Source: Thermoproteota archaeon
Lineage (GTDB): Archaea; Thermoproteota; Methanomethylicia; Methanomethylicales; B66-G16
DNA length: 6,173 nt
Reading direction: 5' to 3'
Assembly: GCA_003649085.1 (NCBI GenBank)
Contig: QMQV01000087.1
Coordinates: 1-6,173 of the forward strand
The translations under genes were made by a program, and so were the position numbers. Positions 4,922-6,173 of this stretch are shown here, one piece after another (the first letter of the stretch is position 1; every line of letters starts with the position of its first letter). The notes beneath the pieces are model-generated. The model searched no databases and had not been told where the DNA came from. It saw only the letters and a list, made by a program, of their open reading frames with translations.

Positions 4922-5854
4922 TTGAACGTATTAGTGACTGGAGGCGCTGGCTTCATAGGCTCACACGTGGTAGACCTTTTGCTCTCCAATGGCTTCTCAG
5001 TTAAAGTCTTAGACAATTTATACAGTGGCTCGCTTGAAAACCTAAGCCAAGCTTCTTCAAAACCCGGCTTTAGCTTCTTTAAAGGCGATGTCAGAGACTT
5101 AAGCCTATTACGTGAGCTAGCCAGAAGCTGTGACTATATCATACATCTAGCGGCGCTGGTCAGCGTTGAAGAGGCAAACAAAAACCCTGTCTTAGCGTAT
5201 GAAGTCAATATTTTAGGCACCTTAAATGTCCTAGAGGCTTGTAGGAAATGCGACGTCAATACCTTGATATACTCCTCCAGCTGCGCCGTATATGGCGAAG
5301 CTGTTAGACTTCCAATAGACGAAGAACACCCGTTAAGACCCAAAAACGTGTACGGCGTGACAAAGCTAGCGAGCGAAGCATTAATCAACTCTTATGTTGA
5401 AAGCTACGGCCTTAAAGCCTACGTTTTACGCTTCTTTAACGTCTACGGGCCTAGAATGAAGGGAGGCCCATATGCTGGCGTAGTACATTGTTTCATAAGT
5501 AGGGCGTTAAGTAAACAAAGCTTCACAATCTATGGAGATGGTGAGCAAACAAGGGATTTTGTATACGTAGCTGACGTTGCGGAGAGCTGCCTAATGGCGT
5601 TAAAGTCAGGTAAACCTGGAATTTACAACATAGGCACAGGAAAAGCTACGTCCATAAACTACTTAGCTACGCTAATTAAGGAGCTGACGAGCTCTAACGT
5701 CTCGATAATCCACGAGCCTCCTAGGCTAGGGGATATTAAGAGCAGTCAAGCTGATGTAGAGAAAGCCCGTAGGCTGCTTGGTTGGAAGGCAAGGTATGAC
5801 TTAAGGCAAGGCTTGCTTGAAACCATTAACTGGTATAAAAGTTCACGGCATTAA
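4922..5854 (+). CDS. NAD-dependent sugar-nucleotide epimerase/dehydratase (GalE-like)
   Basis: This 310-residue protein is a full-length extended short-chain dehydrogenase that acts on nucleotide sugars such as UDP-glucose/UDP-galactose. The NAD-binding GGAGFIG motif is at residues 7-13, with Asp31 in LDNLYSG poised for the adenosine ribose. GDVRD is at 55-59 and HLAALVSV at 75-82. The catalytic triad is Ser120 (SSSCAVYGE), Tyr144 and Lys148 (NVYGVTKLASE). RFFNVYGPR (170-178), YGDGEQTRDFVYVADVAE (204-221) and NIGTG (236-240) complete the family pattern. The best fit is the archaeal GalE-like group, but the exact sugar (4-epimerase, or another epimerase or dehydratase) cannot be fixed from motifs. 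TTG start at 4922 has AGGTG 8 nt upstream, and the residues MNVLVTGGAG are the canonical N-terminus. It probably serves surface glycan or protein glycosylation, an inference from the family. Confidence 0.93.
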   Translation: MNVLVTGGAGFIGSHVVDLLLSNGFSVKVLDNLYSGSLENLSQASSKPGFSFFKGDVRDLSLLRELARSCDYIIHLAALVSVEEANKNPVLAYEVNILGTLNVLEACRKCDVNTLIYSSSCAVYGEAVRLPIDEEHPLRPKNVYGVTKLASEALINSYVESYGLKAYVLRFFNVYGPRMKGGPYAGVVHCFISRALSKQSFTIYGDGEQTRDFVYVADVAESCLMALKSGKPGIYNIGTGKATSINYLATLIKELTSSNVSIIHEPPRLGDIKSSQADVEKARRLLGWKARYDLRQGLLETINWYKSSRH

Positions 5855-5916
5855 AATGTCCATCGAATAGAATCAGATATCGTAAAAAGATAGAACTTAG
5901 ATGCCTCGCTCTTGAA

Positions 5917-5931
5917 TTTAAACGTTTATTA
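5917..5931 (+). promoter_or_regulatory. TATA-like region before the exported-protein gene
   Basis: TTTAAACGTTTATTA contains two overlapping TATA-like candidates. A TATA at 5917-5922 predicts a start of transcription near 5946, and one around 5924-5931 predicts one near 5954. Both lie at or inside the beginning of the downstream reading frame, which suggests a leaderless mRNA or a later start codon. Confidence 0.35.
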
Positions 5932-5933
5932 AC

Positions 5934-6173
5934 TTGAAGAGCTTGAGCATCTTCGTGCACAAAAGCCTATTCTTAGCAATCATAGCGTTATTGTTGGCGA
6001 CAAGCACCTGCACATCATTTAATTCGTTAGCTTTAAGCATCGAGGACGTTAAGAAGGAAGTATTAAAAACCTACGAGATTTTACGAGAAGCTGAGGGAGC
6101 TGAAGGCAATATTTCGTCTTTAGTATTAAAACCCAATAACGTGCTCGATAAAATCAAAGAAATTGAAGATAAC
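5934..6173 (+). CDS. Secreted or membrane-anchored protein, N-terminal part (runs off right edge)
   Basis: The 80 visible codons begin with a clear signal-peptide-like segment: a basic start, the hydrophobic core SLFLAIIALLLATS (11-24), then a polar stretch with a possible signal peptidase site after NSLA (30-33). A Cys at 26 lacks a good lipobox, so a lipoprotein is unlikely. The mature part begins SIEDVKKEVLKTYEILREAE, charged and helical, possibly a coiled coil. I do not recognise the family. Three in-frame starts are possible after a TAA at 5919-5921: TTG 5934, TTG 5943 and GTG 5955. None has a Shine-Dalgarno sequence. GTG 5955 would give MHKSLFLAIIALLLATS, a textbook signal peptide, and fits the TATA position as a leaderless start; the longest frame is listed here. 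It follows the epimerase by 79 bp on the same strand. Confidence 0.7.
   Translation, partial: MKSLSIFVHKSLFLAIIALLLATSTCTSFNSLALSIEDVKKEVLKTYEILREAEGAEGNISSLVLKPNNVLDKIKEIEDN

Noticed and set aside
5134..5388. Open frame of 84 codons on the minus strand opposite the epimerase
   Set aside because: It is antisense to the catalytic region of the epimerase and its composition is that of a shadow frame.

Overview
The window looks like chromosomal DNA of an archaeon, most likely a thermophilic member of the TACK group. The grounds are the archaeal VapB/VapC type, an archaeal-style glutamate synthase-like flavoprotein, TATA-like boxes about 25 bp before probable transcript starts, GGTG/GGAGTGA-type ribosome binding sites, and heavy use of TTG and GTG starts. 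The lineage is an inference. No rRNA, tRNA, CRISPR array or intact mobile element was found.

Layout: (1) 1-257, minus: the N-terminal part of a radical SAM enzyme that runs off the left edge. (2) 322-531, minus: a small conserved-looking protein of unknown function. (3) 532-813: a spacer with two palindromic, operator-like sequences and a possible leftover C-terminus of a lost gene. (4) 814-1432, plus: an overlapping vapB-vapC toxin-antitoxin pair preceded by a perfect 22-bp palindrome. (5) 1433-1937: about 500 bp without an intact gene, holding a possible decayed antitoxin fragment and inverted repeats. (6) 1938-3545, minus: an FMN-binding glutamate synthase-like protein with an N-terminal four-cysteine cluster. 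(7) 3546-3889: a spacer. (8) 3890-4591, minus: a class I SAM-dependent methyltransferase behind two tandem copies of a 13-bp palindrome. (9) 4592-4921: a divergent spacer with broken short frames. (10) 4922-5854, plus: a GalE-type NAD-dependent sugar epimerase. (11) 5934-6173, plus: the start of a secreted or membrane-anchored protein cut off by the right edge.

Apart from vapBC, and possibly the two leftmost minus-strand genes, these are single-gene units with separate promoters and do not form one pathway. The epimerase and the exported protein may both serve the cell surface, but only their adjacency suggests this. I do not see a clear new multi-gene system. The most interesting signals are regulatory: the palindrome over the vapBC promoter, the tandem palindromes before the methyltransferase facing a dead short frame, and a nearly identical leader before the TTG starts of vapB and the methyltransferase. 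The cysteine arrangement of the glutamate synthase-like protein is also notable.
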